From Anaeroglomus sp964630775 (GTDB taxonomy: Bacteria; Planctomycetota; Phycisphaerae; Sedimentisphaerales; Anaerohalosphaeraceae): a stretch of DNA of 64,000 bases. Positions 26,765 to 35,929 of this stretch are shown in pieces (the first letter of the stretch is position 1; the number at the start of each line of letters is the position of its first letter). Both the position numbers and the translations under genes were made by a program. The notes under the pieces were generated by a model. That model saw only the letters and a list, made by a program, of their open reading frames with translations. It was not told the DNA's origin and did no database searches. The DNA is taken from assembly GCA_964630775.1 (NCBI GenBank), contig CAZVYY010000019.1:1-64000 (forward strand). The letters are read 5' to 3'.

Positions 26765-27667
26765 TTACTGTTTGGGTTCCGTTTTCTTCATATCCGGAAT
26801 CCCCTTGAGCAGTTGCATCGGCTCGGTATCAGTTCCCAGAACAATCGTGGAGCGTTCTTTTAAAATCGTACGCAGGGCCTCCAGGTCACGCAGGAACATC
26901 GCCAGCTCTGGATCCGCTTCCAGCATCTTGTAATAGGCTGCGGCTTCGGCATCGCCGGCCCCGCGAATCGCCTTGGCCTGGGCTTCGGCGACGGCCAGCA
27001 GTTCTTTCTGTTTGGCCAGTGCATCGCTGCGAATCTTTTCCGCCTCCGATGTGCCCGCGGCAAGAATATTATCCGTCTTGCGTTTGCGGTCGGCCTTCAT
27101 CCGCTCGAAGACCTTTTCCGTGGTCTTGTCGCTGATTTCGAGGCGCTTGATGCCGACCGATGCTACCTCGATACCGTAGCTGCTCTTGGCACGCGGAGCA
27201 ATTTCGTCTAAAATTTCCTTTTCAATCACTTCAAAACGAACCTTGTCCGGGTCCGTGTTTACAAAATCACTGAAATAATGACGCCCGATAACGGAATTCT
27301 GCGAGTTCCGCAGCAGATTTTCAATACCCTTTTGGGCTCCTTTGGTATCACGAACCGATACCAGATATTTGTGCGGCTCCGCGATGCGCCAGACAATAAA
27401 GCTGTGCACGATAATCGGCTCACCACCGGCAGTCGTGGTTTCTTCCATTTTGATATCCAGCAGTTGAAGGCGGGAATCAAACTTGTGCACATTTTCAATT
27501 CCCACCGGCCAGCGGAACTGAAAGCCCGGCTCGTCTATCGTGCGCACCGGATTGCCAAATCGCGTCACCAGGGCGGTTTCTGTCTGCCGTACCTGAAAAC
27601 TGCACATCGCCAGAGCCAGCGCCGCCACAACCACAACAATACTGATGATACCCCAAATATTCTTCAT
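26765..27667 (-). CDS. hflC: HflC-like SPFH protein
   Basis: A 300-aa HflC-type protein. The N-terminal signal-anchor helix spans 5-24. The SPFH domain starts VRQTETALVTRFGNPVRTI. The helical arm carries RMKADRKRKTDNILAAGTSE and AVAEAQAKAIRGAGDAEAAA, characteristic of HflC. It normally forms a hetero-oligomeric membrane cage with HflK. ATG 27667 follows GGATAGAG. It sits between two other SPFH genes, giving three SPFH subunits in one run, more than the usual hflK-hflC pair. Confidence 0.92.
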   Translation of the reverse strand: MKNIWGIISIVVVVAALALAMCSFQVRQTETALVTRFGNPVRTIDEPGFQFRWPVGIENVHKFDSRLQLLDIKMEETTTAGGEPIIVHSFIVWRIAEPHKYLVSVRDTKGAQKGIENLLRNSQNSVIGRHYFSDFVNTDPDKVRFEVIEKEILDEIAPRAKSSYGIEVASVGIKRLEISDKTTEKVFERMKADRKRKTDNILAAGTSEAEKIRSDALAKQKELLAVAEAQAKAIRGAGDAEAAAYYKMLEADPELAMFLRDLEALRTILKERSTIVLGTDTEPMQLLKGIPDMKKTEPKQ

Positions 27668-27702
27668 ATCTCTATCCTGCTATTGATTAGTGTTATTCAC
27701 TC

Positions 27703-29757
27703 TTATTTATTTGCGTCCTGAATCACGGACTGAACATCCATATCATACAGGGTCGGCGTCAGCTTCTCCTGCAGGTCAACGATATAGACCTGGGTGTCCT
27801 TTGTATCAGCAACAACCACATACTTGCGGATTTTTTCCAGCGTCTCTTCAAGCATTTTCAGCCGTTCAATACGTTTATACAATTGAGGATTGGCCTGATA
27901 GGCTTTAAGCTGACCGACAAATCGTTCTCCGGTTGCTTCCGCCAGAGTCGCCTTTTCAAAAGCATCGGCTTCGGCTTGCCGTATCGCCTTGAAGACCTGC
28001 CCGCGGGCCTGCTCCAGTGACGCAGTCAACTGCCTGCGCATTTGTTCATTCTGCTCAGCCGGCAGACTGTCTTTGACTTTGGAGTATTGTCCAATTAATG
28101 CATATAACGCATTCACTTCTTCTACGGAACCCGCCAATTCGGTCAGCATCCTGATCCGATCCGCCATGGCATTTAAAACCGACGCCTGGCGCGTCTGAAT
28201 CGCAGCGATGACACTCTGATAATCTTCAGCCAGCTTCGGCGGCGGATGAATCCCCTGCAGACCGCATAGCACAATTTCAACGCCCAGCCCGGCCTCGTCG
28301 GCGGCTTTTTGAATCCGTTCCTGCAAAGCACGCGAGGCTTCCAGGCGGCCTTTGCCAAGCAGGCTGAAATCGATGACGTCCTTATCGGTCTCAATCGTCG
28401 CACTGGCTCCAAATCGTGTTAGTTCACGATAACTGATAATCTCAAGCATCTTGGCTGAATCGGTATGGTTGTAAAGATAGTCCGAGACATTCTTGATGCG
28501 ATAAAAAACAGGGACATTTGCACGGACAATACTGACCGGAGGGACCTTGATGTCGCTTTGCTGCTTTGAAATCACCTCCGCCGACGCAACCAGCAAATCA
28601 AATTCCTCTTGATAATGCTCCTTGCCCCAGAGCAGGTCTTTCGCCCCGGCTTCATCTTCGACAAAGCCCACGTTGATCTTCTGAATCAAATCGGTGGGGT
28701 ACACATAGACAATATCAAACGGCCACGGCCACTTCAGCGTCAATCCCGGCCCAACCTGTCTGCCCCCCTGCGCCGGATCCGGCGACCCAAAATGCTCAAT
28801 CACCCCCATTTGTCCCGGCCCTACAATCACCAGGCTGGTCATCAGGTACATAATCAGCGCCGCAAATAGAACCAGCGGCAGAATCGCTCGTTCCAGCAGC
28901 TTATAAAACCATGTCTGTGAGACCTGAAATCCAAACTGATAATCAATCGCATTGGCCACCGAATGAAACAGGCCGCCGGGTTCATTGACCAATCCCAGAA
29001 GCCGGCTGTCAAACGCCGCCTGGGCATACTGACCCGCCACGCGAGGCCGATAAATATCCAGAATTGTATTGAGCAGAATCTCCGCCCCCAGAACAATCAT
29101 CACCCAGGGAATCGCATATTCAAGGATGGCCAGGCCAACCGTGTATTTATATTGTGCTCCAATCATCGCCGCGGTCGTCAATGCCCCAAGCGACGCCGTC
29201 AGCAGGAGATAGCTGCCCCCTGCCCGCAGCGGCCGCCAGATCGTCTCGCTGCTCATCCCCGTGGCATACCGGCTGACCAAAAAGCTGATAAAAGCCACCA
29301 GTACAATTAAAATAGCCGCCAGAAATGGATTGGCCAGTTTGGGAGACGCTACGATATCGGTCGCCTTGCGATACAGCAGAAGCCCCGCCGCAATTTCCAT
29401 ACACGCAATCAGCGTCCCGGCAATAGGAAGAACCCATTTTTCAAAGAAAACCAGCCGTTTCTGAGCCTGCTCAAACAAGGCTGTCCTGTCCGCCCCGCCG
29501 GAAAATATGGTATCCTGCTGAATTGCCTTGGACATGCGTGACATATCCAGCTTTTCCTGCTCGGCCAGCGACCGCTGATAAAACTGAATCAGCAGCACCA
29601 GCCAGACCAGAGCCCCCGACAGAATTTGCCAGCTCAAGAACGACAGCACCCGGGCAGACCAGTAAGCCCCAAGCCAAAATGTCACCAAGAAGAAAACGAC
29701 CGACAAACACAAGCCCAGCAATGCGGTATTCTGGGCCTTCTTCGAAGAAATATTCAT
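27703..29757 (-). CDS. Polytopic membrane protein with SPFH domain
   Basis: A 684-aa protein. The first about 330 residues hold seven or so membrane helices (for example LLGLCLSVVFFLVTFWLGAY and VMIVLGAEILLNTILDI). A last helix (LVLFAALIMYLMTSLVIV) leads directly into an SPFH/HflK-like domain, with GPGQMGVIEHFGSPDP and GPGLTLKWPWPFDIVYVYP, and a helical arm to the end. Ordinary HflK has only one membrane helix, so this is an HflK domain joined to a multispanning module. It heads the seven-gene minus-strand run, 35 nt before hflC. Upstream, 29758-29915 is an AT-rich divergent promoter region shared with the permease at 29916. Confidence 0.8.
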   Translation of the reverse strand: MNISSKKAQNTALLGLCLSVVFFLVTFWLGAYWSARVLSFLSWQILSGALVWLVLLIQFYQRSLAEQEKLDMSRMSKAIQQDTIFSGGADRTALFEQAQKRLVFFEKWVLPIAGTLIACMEIAAGLLLYRKATDIVASPKLANPFLAAILIVLVAFISFLVSRYATGMSSETIWRPLRAGGSYLLLTASLGALTTAAMIGAQYKYTVGLAILEYAIPWVMIVLGAEILLNTILDIYRPRVAGQYAQAAFDSRLLGLVNEPGGLFHSVANAIDYQFGFQVSQTWFYKLLERAILPLVLFAALIMYLMTSLVIVGPGQMGVIEHFGSPDPAQGGRQVGPGLTLKWPWPFDIVYVYPTDLIQKINVGFVEDEAGAKDLLWGKEHYQEEFDLLVASAEVISKQQSDIKVPPVSIVRANVPVFYRIKNVSDYLYNHTDSAKMLEIISYRELTRFGASATIETDKDVIDFSLLGKGRLEASRALQERIQKAADEAGLGVEIVLCGLQGIHPPPKLAEDYQSVIAAIQTRQASVLNAMADRIRMLTELAGSVEEVNALYALIGQYSKVKDSLPAEQNEQMRRQLTASLEQARGQVFKAIRQAEADAFEKATLAEATGERFVGQLKAYQANPQLYKRIERLKMLEETLEKIRKYVVVADTKDTQVYIVDLQEKLTPTLYDMDVQSVIQDANK

Positions 29758-29915
29758 ACTTCCTGTTCCTGTCTTTTCTGGAAAATCGAAGAACTTTCTA
29801 TTGCTAAAAGAGTAAAACTATAATAATTTCCTTAGTTATAAGCAATCCTGACCCGACGATTCGGGAGAATATAACAGGATTCTGACGATAGGTTAAGTAC
29901 TTTTTTCTGAAAATT

Positions 29916-30881
29916 ATGTTCACAGCATTATATAGTATTGCCAAAAACACGTTTGTTGAAACCCTGCGACAACCGATCTATGCGGTTATCATCGTCATAG
30001 CCATTCTGCTCTTCATCCTGGCTCCCTCTGTCAGCATGTACACCCTTGATGAGGACGTTAAGCTGCTCCGGGAATTGGGGTTATCTACGCTGTTTCTGGC
30101 GGGATTGTTCATTGCTGTTTTCAGTGCCACCGGCGCAATTACCGAAGAAATCGAATCCAAGACCATTACCACGGTGCTTTCCAAACCTGTCGCCCGGCCC
30201 GTCTTTGTCATCGGCAAGTTCCTGGGGATTTCCTCGGCTGTCTGTCTTGCCCATTTTATCGGCACCGCCGCTTATCTGCTGGCCGCCCGCCACGGCGTCA
30301 TGTCCACAGCAAGCGATACCATGGATGTCCCTGTCGTTGTTGCTGCCATCGCCATCATCCTCGGCAGCCTGCTGATTAGCGCAATTGTCAATTATTCGTA
30401 TGACTGGAGCTTTTCGGCCTCGGCCATTGTAACAGGAGCTATTTTATCTGCTATCGCCCTATTCCTGCTGACGTTTGTCAATAAGGAATGGAAAATCGGC
30501 CCTGCCGAAGGGCAATTCAGTCGATTTGATATCTATGCAAGCCTGCTGCTGCTGTTTGGCACTCTGATTCTGGTAGCTCTGGCGGTTTTATTTTCGACTC
30601 GGTGTAATATGGTTATGACATTAGTCTTTTGTATATCAGTATTTATGCTCGGCCTAATCAGCGACTGGGTCGCCAGCCAATACGCCAGCCAATATCTGTG
30701 GGCCAAGATTTATACCACCCTGCTCCCCAATATGCAGGTATTCTGGATCAGCGATGCCATTTATGAAAAAGGAATCGTTCCCTTCTCCTATCTTATCAAG
30801 GGATTGTCTTATTCCGCCTCTTATACGGTCGGTATCCTGGCCTTGTCGGTTGCCTTCTTCCAGCGCCGGCAGGTTGGGTAA
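29916..30881 (+). CDS. ABC-2 type permease, divergent to the SPFH module
   Basis: A 321-aa permease with six predicted helices. The coupling segment TEEIESKTITTVLSKPVARP and KFLG match the permease at 20798. No ATP-binding gene lies beside it on this strand, so it may share the ATPase at 22187 (inference) or use one encoded elsewhere. It is read divergently from the SPFH operon with 158 nt between starts. The 3' end meets the GNAT gene tail to tail with 5 nt between. Confidence 0.85.
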   Translation: MFTALYSIAKNTFVETLRQPIYAVIIVIAILLFILAPSVSMYTLDEDVKLLRELGLSTLFLAGLFIAVFSATGAITEEIESKTITTVLSKPVARPVFVIGKFLGISSAVCLAHFIGTAAYLLAARHGVMSTASDTMDVPVVVAAIAIILGSLLISAIVNYSYDWSFSASAIVTGAILSAIALFLLTFVNKEWKIGPAEGQFSRFDIYASLLLLFGTLILVALAVLFSTRCNMVMTLVFCISVFMLGLISDWVASQYASQYLWAKIYTTLLPNMQVFWISDAIYEKGIVPFSYLIKGLSYSASYTVGILALSVAFFQRRQVG

Positions 30882-30886
30882 ACAAC

Positions 30887-31339
30887 TTATAACTCCATCA
30901 TCAGGGCTGTTTCATCACAGTGGTCCTGCTTGGGGCAAAGAGCGCAGTCACTCCAGACCTTCATCGGGAATGCATTCTTTTCCGCCCGGATAAACCCTGC
31001 CTTTTCAAAGAAATCAGGCACCAGCGTCAGGGTGAAGACCTTCTTAAGCCCCAGTTTACGTGCCTCATCAATGCAGGCATGGACAAGGGCCTTGCCGGTA
31101 CCCTGACCGAAATAATGCTGGTCCACCGCCAGGGACTTGACCTCTGCCAGGTCGGACCAGATAACCTTCAGCGCACAACAGCCAATAACCTTGCCATCCT
31201 GTTCAGCCACTTTGAATATCTGAAGGTTCTCATAGATATCCGCCATCGAGCGGAACAGCATCCGATCCAGTTCCGCATAGCAACTGATCAGGCCATGAAT
31301 GGCTGGGACATCTTTCACCGTGGCATTTCGTATATTCAT
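30887..31339 (-). CDS. GNAT N-acetyltransferase, short ArgA (N-acetylglutamate synthase)-like
   Basis: A 150-aa GNAT enzyme. The acetyl-CoA loop is in VDQHYFGQGTGKALVHACI. The C-terminal part FFEKAGFIRAEKNAFPMKVW followed by SDCALCPKQDHCDETAL matches the short N-acetylglutamate synthases with a Cys-rich end, found where classical ArgA is absent. It would acetylate glutamate with acetyl-CoA as the first step of arginine synthesis. No arginine genes adjoin, so the assignment is by sequence alone. Its promoter shares an unusual spacer with that of aspS. Confidence 0.75.
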   Translation of the reverse strand: MNIRNATVKDVPAIHGLISCYAELDRMLFRSMADIYENLQIFKVAEQDGKVIGCCALKVIWSDLAEVKSLAVDQHYFGQGTGKALVHACIDEARKLGLKKVFTLTLVPDFFEKAGFIRAEKNAFPMKVWSDCALCPKQDHCDETALMMEL

Positions 31340-31387
31340 TTTGCTTAATCCGCACTCGTATTATCCATATTTATCGTTTTGGGCGAT

Positions 31388-31418
31388 ATATTACGTAAGA
31401 ATCTCGCTTAAGTCAATA
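31388..31418 (-). promoter_or_regulatory. Promoter of the ArgA-like gene with shared spacer element
   Basis: On the minus strand TTGACT (31416-31411), 17 nt, TAATAT (31393-31388). The -35 runs straight into TAAGCGA. The 15-nt block at 31404-31418 matches the aspS promoter block at 40487-40501 in 14 of 15 positions. Confidence 0.6.
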
Positions 31419-31544
31419 CGCTTGAATTGGGTTCGTTTGGTTAAAACGAATCAGGCTTAGTCGATGTTTAGCCATATGCCCTATCTACTATGCGGATATA
31501 TTTAAATATGTCGAGTACATCATCTTTATAGATTCGAACCTCTG

Positions 31545-34448
31545 TTACTTGATTGAGTCGTCGGAACAGATGGTTTGGCAGGCAGAGGATTTTATGTGTG
31601 AGTTTTGGCCAAGATATTTCCCGAAAATACTGACCAGTTTTGCCTTGTCAACGGGTTTTGGCAGATAGTCATTACAGCCGTATTCGATGCATTTTTGCAT
31701 ATCGCCCTGCATGGCGTTGGCGGTCAGGGCAATAATTGGTGTTCCAATACACCGATGTCTCAGGGTCCGGGCGGCATCATAACCATTCATCACCGGCATC
31801 TGCATGTCCATCAGTATCAGGTCGTACGCAGTAGTCGTCGCCGCCTCGACGGCGCTTTGGCCGTTGTCCACAAGGGTTACGGCCAGCCCCATTTTGTTCA
31901 GCAGGACTTGAATCAACTGCTGATTGGCCGGATTATCTTCGGCAACCAGAATGCTTCCGCCAAGGTTGGCAGAACTATCACGAGATTCTGCATCGGTTAT
32001 TTCTTGAACAAAATGGACCGTCTGCGGCATGGCAGCCGACTCTGCTGGCAGCGGCAGCAGAACACTAAAAACAGATCCCTTGCCGGGTTCGCTTTTCACT
32101 TCAATGCTTCCACCCATCATTTTTACCAACTGGCTGGTAATGGTCAGGCCAAGGCCGGTGCCGCCGTATTTGCGGGTGGTGCTGTTATCGGCCTGGGTAA
32201 AGGGTTCAAAAATAACCTGCTGTTTTTCCGGCGGGATGCCAATCCCGGTGTCTTCCACGTCGAACCGTAATTGACTTGTGGAATGCTCGCGATGATATGA
32301 TACGATCAGACGCACATAGCCCTGGTCCGTAAACTTGATGGCATTGCCGACCAGATTCACAAGGCACTGCTGAAGTCGCAGGCCGTCGGTACGGATTGTT
32401 TTTGGCAGTGTCGGGCTGGAAACAATATCAAATTGAATATGTTTGGCCGCCGCCCTGACCTGCATCAGATTTCTGAGGTCATCCAGCAGTTCTGGCAGGG
32501 AGCACTCCGCCATTTCAAGTACCACCTTGCCGGATTCAATTTTGGACAAATCAAGAATGTCGTTGATGATGTTGAGCAGATTTTTGCCGGCATTGTTGAT
32601 AATGTCCACATATTTGGCCTGTTCTTCGGACAGATTCTCTTCGGCCAGCAGGTCGGAAAAACCGATGATGGCATTCATGGGAGTTCGGATTTCATGGCTC
32701 ATATTGGCCAGAAACTGGGATTTGGCCAGATTGGCTTCTTCGGCCTTATTTTTCTGATATTCCAGTTCAAGGATACGCCGCTGTTCGGTCAGGTCCGAAA
32801 TCATGGCAAAAGACCCCACATGGATGTTTTTTTCATCAAACAGCGGCGATGCGTTAAACTGGCAAAACACTTTTGTCCCATCCGTGCGATTCAACGCCAC
32901 ATTATAAATGGAGTTTGTCTTCTGCTCTGAACGAATTTTCAATTGATGCTGAAATATCGCCTTGTTTTCATCGTCTGCCAGATCGAACAGGGTTTTGCCG
33001 AGTAACGATTCCGTCCTGAGCAGCTTGTGCATCGCAGGATTGGCCTCCTGGATTCGCCCCGCCGTATCAACAAGAATAAATCCCTCCAATGAGGAATTGA
33101 TGATTGAACGCAGGCGTGCCTCGTTCATAACAATCGCCTGATGCGAGATCAAGGTTTCTTTTAACAGATAGAAATGACAATTCTGCGGCTTATTCAATCC
33201 ATTAAAAATGGCCGTCGCCATGGTCTGGCATTCACCATAACCGCATGAATTGCAATTATACAGGTCCTCCTCACCGTATTTGTGCATCTTTCGGTAGATG
33301 TCCTGCAACTGCTGCGGGTCGGGAATACGAAGACTGAGGCTTCCGCTCAAATCAACGTAGCTGCGGAGATATAAATCCTTATTCCAATAGCGAGCGATAA
33401 CTTCTTCGATATCCGAACAAGACCGATTGGAGTCGGCTGCGGCCTGTTCGTAGACCGCCTGCATCTGTTCTCTGCGCTGCCGGAGGGCATATTCCACCTC
33501 ATCAATGGATTTTTGCGACAGGACGGTTCCTGTACCGACATTACAGCCATACTGACAGTTCAGGCAGTCTATCAGCAAAGGGGCCGTACCGTTGTCGATA
33601 GAGGATTTGAGGTTATCCAGATATTTGTAAACCGCCGGTGCGCCTTCAATTTGCCGGGTCTTATTACGAATATCCGGCATCATTCGCTCAGCCGTCCGGG
33701 TCAGTCCGCCTGGCGATGGAAAAATGACTGCTCGTTCGGCGGGCGGATTATCAAATTCGGCCTGTTCAAATGTATCCAGCACGATCTGATTGGTCTGCAG
33801 ATAGCGTTCCAGAGATTGATAGGTAATATTATAATCACCCAGGCCGGTCTCGATGAATTCGCGTTTTTTGGCGATGCACGGCGAGATGACTGCAATCCGG
33901 TGATTGCCGTAATGCGGATAATAATGGCGAATCATCTGGATCGTATGCAGCATGGGGCTGTGAACCGGGGCCAGATACGGAATCAATTCCGGTTTGTAGA
34001 TTTGAATATAATTAACAATCACCGGGCAGGATTGAGAAATCACGGTTCGGGGATTATTATGCCTGATATATTCAATGTATGATTTGACGGTCAGTTCCGC
34101 GCCGAAACTCGTGTCGAACAGGGCATGGACACCGAGTGACTTGAGCCATCCATTGATATGGAGATACAGGCCTGGAAAATTAGACACCACCGAAGGTGCC
34201 ATCACCGCCACGATGGGAATATCATTGCGGATATCATGCAAGAAAGCAGCAAAATCATCCGTGTAAAAACGCGCATTATGCTTGCAGGCACGCAGACAAT
34301 TGCCGCAATTGATACACAGGTCCGGGTTGACCGTGGTAGGATTATCACTGCCGTTATTGGCATATTTGACCGGACAATTGATGATGCAGGCGTGGCAATT
34401 GACACACTTGTCGGGCGACACATTGATAATCGGATAGTGCTTTGTCAT
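31545..34448 (-). CDS. [FeFe]-hydrogenase-like hybrid sensor histidine kinase with PAS and receiver
   Basis: A 967-aa fusion. Two 4Fe-4S motifs lie at C15/C18/C21/C25 and C45/C48/C51/C55. Residues about 75-310 form an Fe-only hydrogenase large-subunit domain that keeps the four H-cluster cysteines: SQSC141P, ISPC191IAKK and NC298QYGC302. The proton-transfer Cys of true hydrogenases (TSCCP) is Ser140. A further Fe-S motif (NCNSCGYGEC, C399-C407, plus C424) follows, then PAS (about 445-560), HisKA with H584 in NMSHEIRTPMNAIIGF, HATPase with GTGLGLTI, and a receiver with LMDMQMPVMNG. It is a soluble sensor, probably of H2 or redox state, like group C sensory hydrogenases. ATG 34448 is preferred; GTG 34454 is two codons upstream, and neither has a strong Shine-Dalgarno. 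No catalytic hydrogenase is in the window. Confidence 0.9.
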   Translation of the reverse strand: MTKHYPIINVSPDKCVNCHACIINCPVKYANNGSDNPTTVNPDLCINCGNCLRACKHNARFYTDDFAAFLHDIRNDIPIVAVMAPSVVSNFPGLYLHINGWLKSLGVHALFDTSFGAELTVKSYIEYIRHNNPRTVISQSCPVIVNYIQIYKPELIPYLAPVHSPMLHTIQMIRHYYPHYGNHRIAVISPCIAKKREFIETGLGDYNITYQSLERYLQTNQIVLDTFEQAEFDNPPAERAVIFPSPGGLTRTAERMMPDIRNKTRQIEGAPAVYKYLDNLKSSIDNGTAPLLIDCLNCQYGCNVGTGTVLSQKSIDEVEYALRQRREQMQAVYEQAAADSNRSCSDIEEVIARYWNKDLYLRSYVDLSGSLSLRIPDPQQLQDIYRKMHKYGEEDLYNCNSCGYGECQTMATAIFNGLNKPQNCHFYLLKETLISHQAIVMNEARLRSIINSSLEGFILVDTAGRIQEANPAMHKLLRTESLLGKTLFDLADDENKAIFQHQLKIRSEQKTNSIYNVALNRTDGTKVFCQFNASPLFDEKNIHVGSFAMISDLTEQRRILELEYQKNKAEEANLAKSQFLANMSHEIRTPMNAIIGFSDLLAEENLSEEQAKYVDIINNAGKNLLNIINDILDLSKIESGKVVLEMAECSLPELLDDLRNLMQVRAAAKHIQFDIVSSPTLPKTIRTDGLRLQQCLVNLVGNAIKFTDQGYVRLIVSYHREHSTSQLRFDVEDTGIGIPPEKQQVIFEPFTQADNSTTRKYGGTGLGLTITSQLVKMMGGSIEVKSEPGKGSVFSVLLPLPAESAAMPQTVHFVQEITDAESRDSSANLGGSILVAEDNPANQQLIQVLLNKMGLAVTLVDNGQSAVEAATTTAYDLILMDMQMPVMNGYDAARTLRHRCIGTPIIALTANAMQGDMQKCIEYGCNDYLPKPVDKAKLVSIFGKYLGQNSHIKSSACQTICSDDSIK

Positions 34449-34643
34449 ATACACACGTTAAACTTTGTCCGCAATCCTCTGACTTCATTGACTTTATGTT
34501 TTGCAGTCTGCCACAGTCAAAAATCCAAGTTGTCAGCAATGCTACTCCAATATCGGGAAAAATACGGACTGGTATAACTACTTATTCTTTATTCGACTAT
34601 AAATGCGTGCCGATTGTTTTTCTCTGTGTATTATCAGACCATG

Positions 34644-34658
34644 CCCGCGTTCGCGGGA
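34644..34658. repeat. REP-like palindrome, intergenic copy
   Basis: CCCGCGTTCGCGGGA: a perfect CCCGCG/CGCGGG stem around TT. It matches the core inside the photolyase gene (41198-41212) in 14 of 15 positions. Confidence 0.55.
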
Positions 34659-34693
34659 CGATAAAACCCGATAAATTGCTGAAGTAAAAGTCT

Positions 34694-34722
34694 TTGCATA
34701 TTTAGCGTAGGGTTGTTAAAAT
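34694..34722 (+). promoter_or_regulatory. Promoter of pilT
   Basis: TTGCAT (34694-34699), a 17-nt spacer and TAAAAT (34717-34722) lie 40 nt before ATG 34763. Confidence 0.5.
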
Positions 34723-34762
34723 GGGCGACAATTCGATACTATAAACCAGGAGTTGTCAGCTT

Positions 34763-35911
34763 ATGCAATATACCACCGATCAGAAGGTCTTCCCGGCCGG
34801 GGAAGGTGCCTTGCTCAGCATAAATGATATGCTGGCCTATTTCGAGAAACAGGGAGCCATGCGGGTCTCAGACTTGCATATTAAAGTTGGCACACAGCCT
34901 TGCTACCGAATTGATGGGGAATTGGTTAAACTCAAGGGGGGTATCGTCACCCAGGATGTGGCGGAAAAACTGATTTTCCCCGTATTAGGCGAGAAAAACG
35001 TCGAATTCCTCAAACGTGATTTGGCGGTGGACTGTTCTTTCAAATACGGGACAATCCAGTTCCGGATTAACTCCTTTTATGAGAACGACGGCCTGTGTGC
35101 GGCCATCCGGGCACTGGGAACAGTGATTCCGCCGCCGGAACAGATTGGCTTCCCCAATGATGCCTGGCAGGATATCGTCCGGCGAAAACACGGGCTTGTG
35201 CTGTTTACCGGGATTACCGGGGCAGGAAAAAGCACGACCATTGCCTCGCTGATTGAACGGATTAATGACAATCGGGCGTGCCGGATTATCACGCTGGAAG
35301 ACCCGATTGAATATATTTATTCGCAGAAAAACTCAATGATTTCCCAGCGGGAAATCGGTCGAGATGTGATGTCTTTCGCAGCCGGATTGCGATCCATGAT
35401 GCGGCAGGACCCGGATGTGATATTTGTCGGTGAGATGCGCGACCAGGAAACGGTGTCCATGACCTTAACAGCCGCAGAAACGGGACATCTGGTATTTTCG
35501 ACGCTGCACACCCGGGACTCGGTCGGCTCGATTACGCGTATTCTGGACTTTTTCCCGGAAGGCCGGCAGGAAGAAGTCCGCAACCAGTTGTCGCTGGGAT
35601 TGCGGTATATCATCAGTCAGAAACTGCTGCCTCGCAAAGACGGCAAGGGGCGTGTGGTGGCGATGGAAATTTTAAATAACAACTATGCCATCGCCAACCT
35701 GATTCGTAAAAACAAGCTGGAACAGGTTTATTCACAGCTTCAGGTCAAGACTAAAAACCAGGTCGAAGAAAAGATGATCACGATGGAGCGTCACCTGGCA
35801 TTATTAGTCAAACGCGGCATCGTGGATTTGCGCGAGGCACAGAAATGGGCCAACGACCTCAAGAGCTTCCAGGATGCCATGAACAGCGAAAGCGATCTTG
35901 AACTGATATAA
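34763..35911 (+). CDS. pilT: Type IV pilus retraction ATPase, PilT/PilU family
   Basis: A 382-aa secretion ATPase. Walker A is GITGAGKSTT, the Asp box RIITLEDPIEY, Walker B DVIFVGEMRDQETVSMTL, and the His box HLVFSTLHTRDS. The N-terminal domain has the PilT-type SDLHIKVGTQPCYRIDGEL. PilT depolymerises pilin for twitching motility. No pilin or assembly gene is near, and it is followed 18 nt later by a zinc-ribbon membrane protein. The C-terminal 60 residues after NLIRKNK differ from model PilT, so PilU is possible. CAGGAG precedes the start by about 10 nt. Confidence 0.92.
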   Translation: MQYTTDQKVFPAGEGALLSINDMLAYFEKQGAMRVSDLHIKVGTQPCYRIDGELVKLKGGIVTQDVAEKLIFPVLGEKNVEFLKRDLAVDCSFKYGTIQFRINSFYENDGLCAAIRALGTVIPPPEQIGFPNDAWQDIVRRKHGLVLFTGITGAGKSTTIASLIERINDNRACRIITLEDPIEYIYSQKNSMISQREIGRDVMSFAAGLRSMMRQDPDVIFVGEMRDQETVSMTLTAAETGHLVFSTLHTRDSVGSITRILDFFPEGRQEEVRNQLSLGLRYIISQKLLPRKDGKGRVVAMEILNNNYAIANLIRKNKLEQVYSQLQVKTKNQVEEKMITMERHLALLVKRGIVDLREAQKWANDLKSFQDAMNSESDLELI

Positions 35912-35929
35912 AGGGCACGTTGTCCAGGG

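Larger units (their letters stand above)
34449..34762. other. Divergent intergenic region, sensor kinase / pilT
   Basis: A 314-nt stretch with no gene visible. It holds the pilT promoter (34694-34722) and a REP-like palindrome (34644-34658). The half next to the kinase is AT-rich and shows no clear promoter. Confidence 0.5.
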
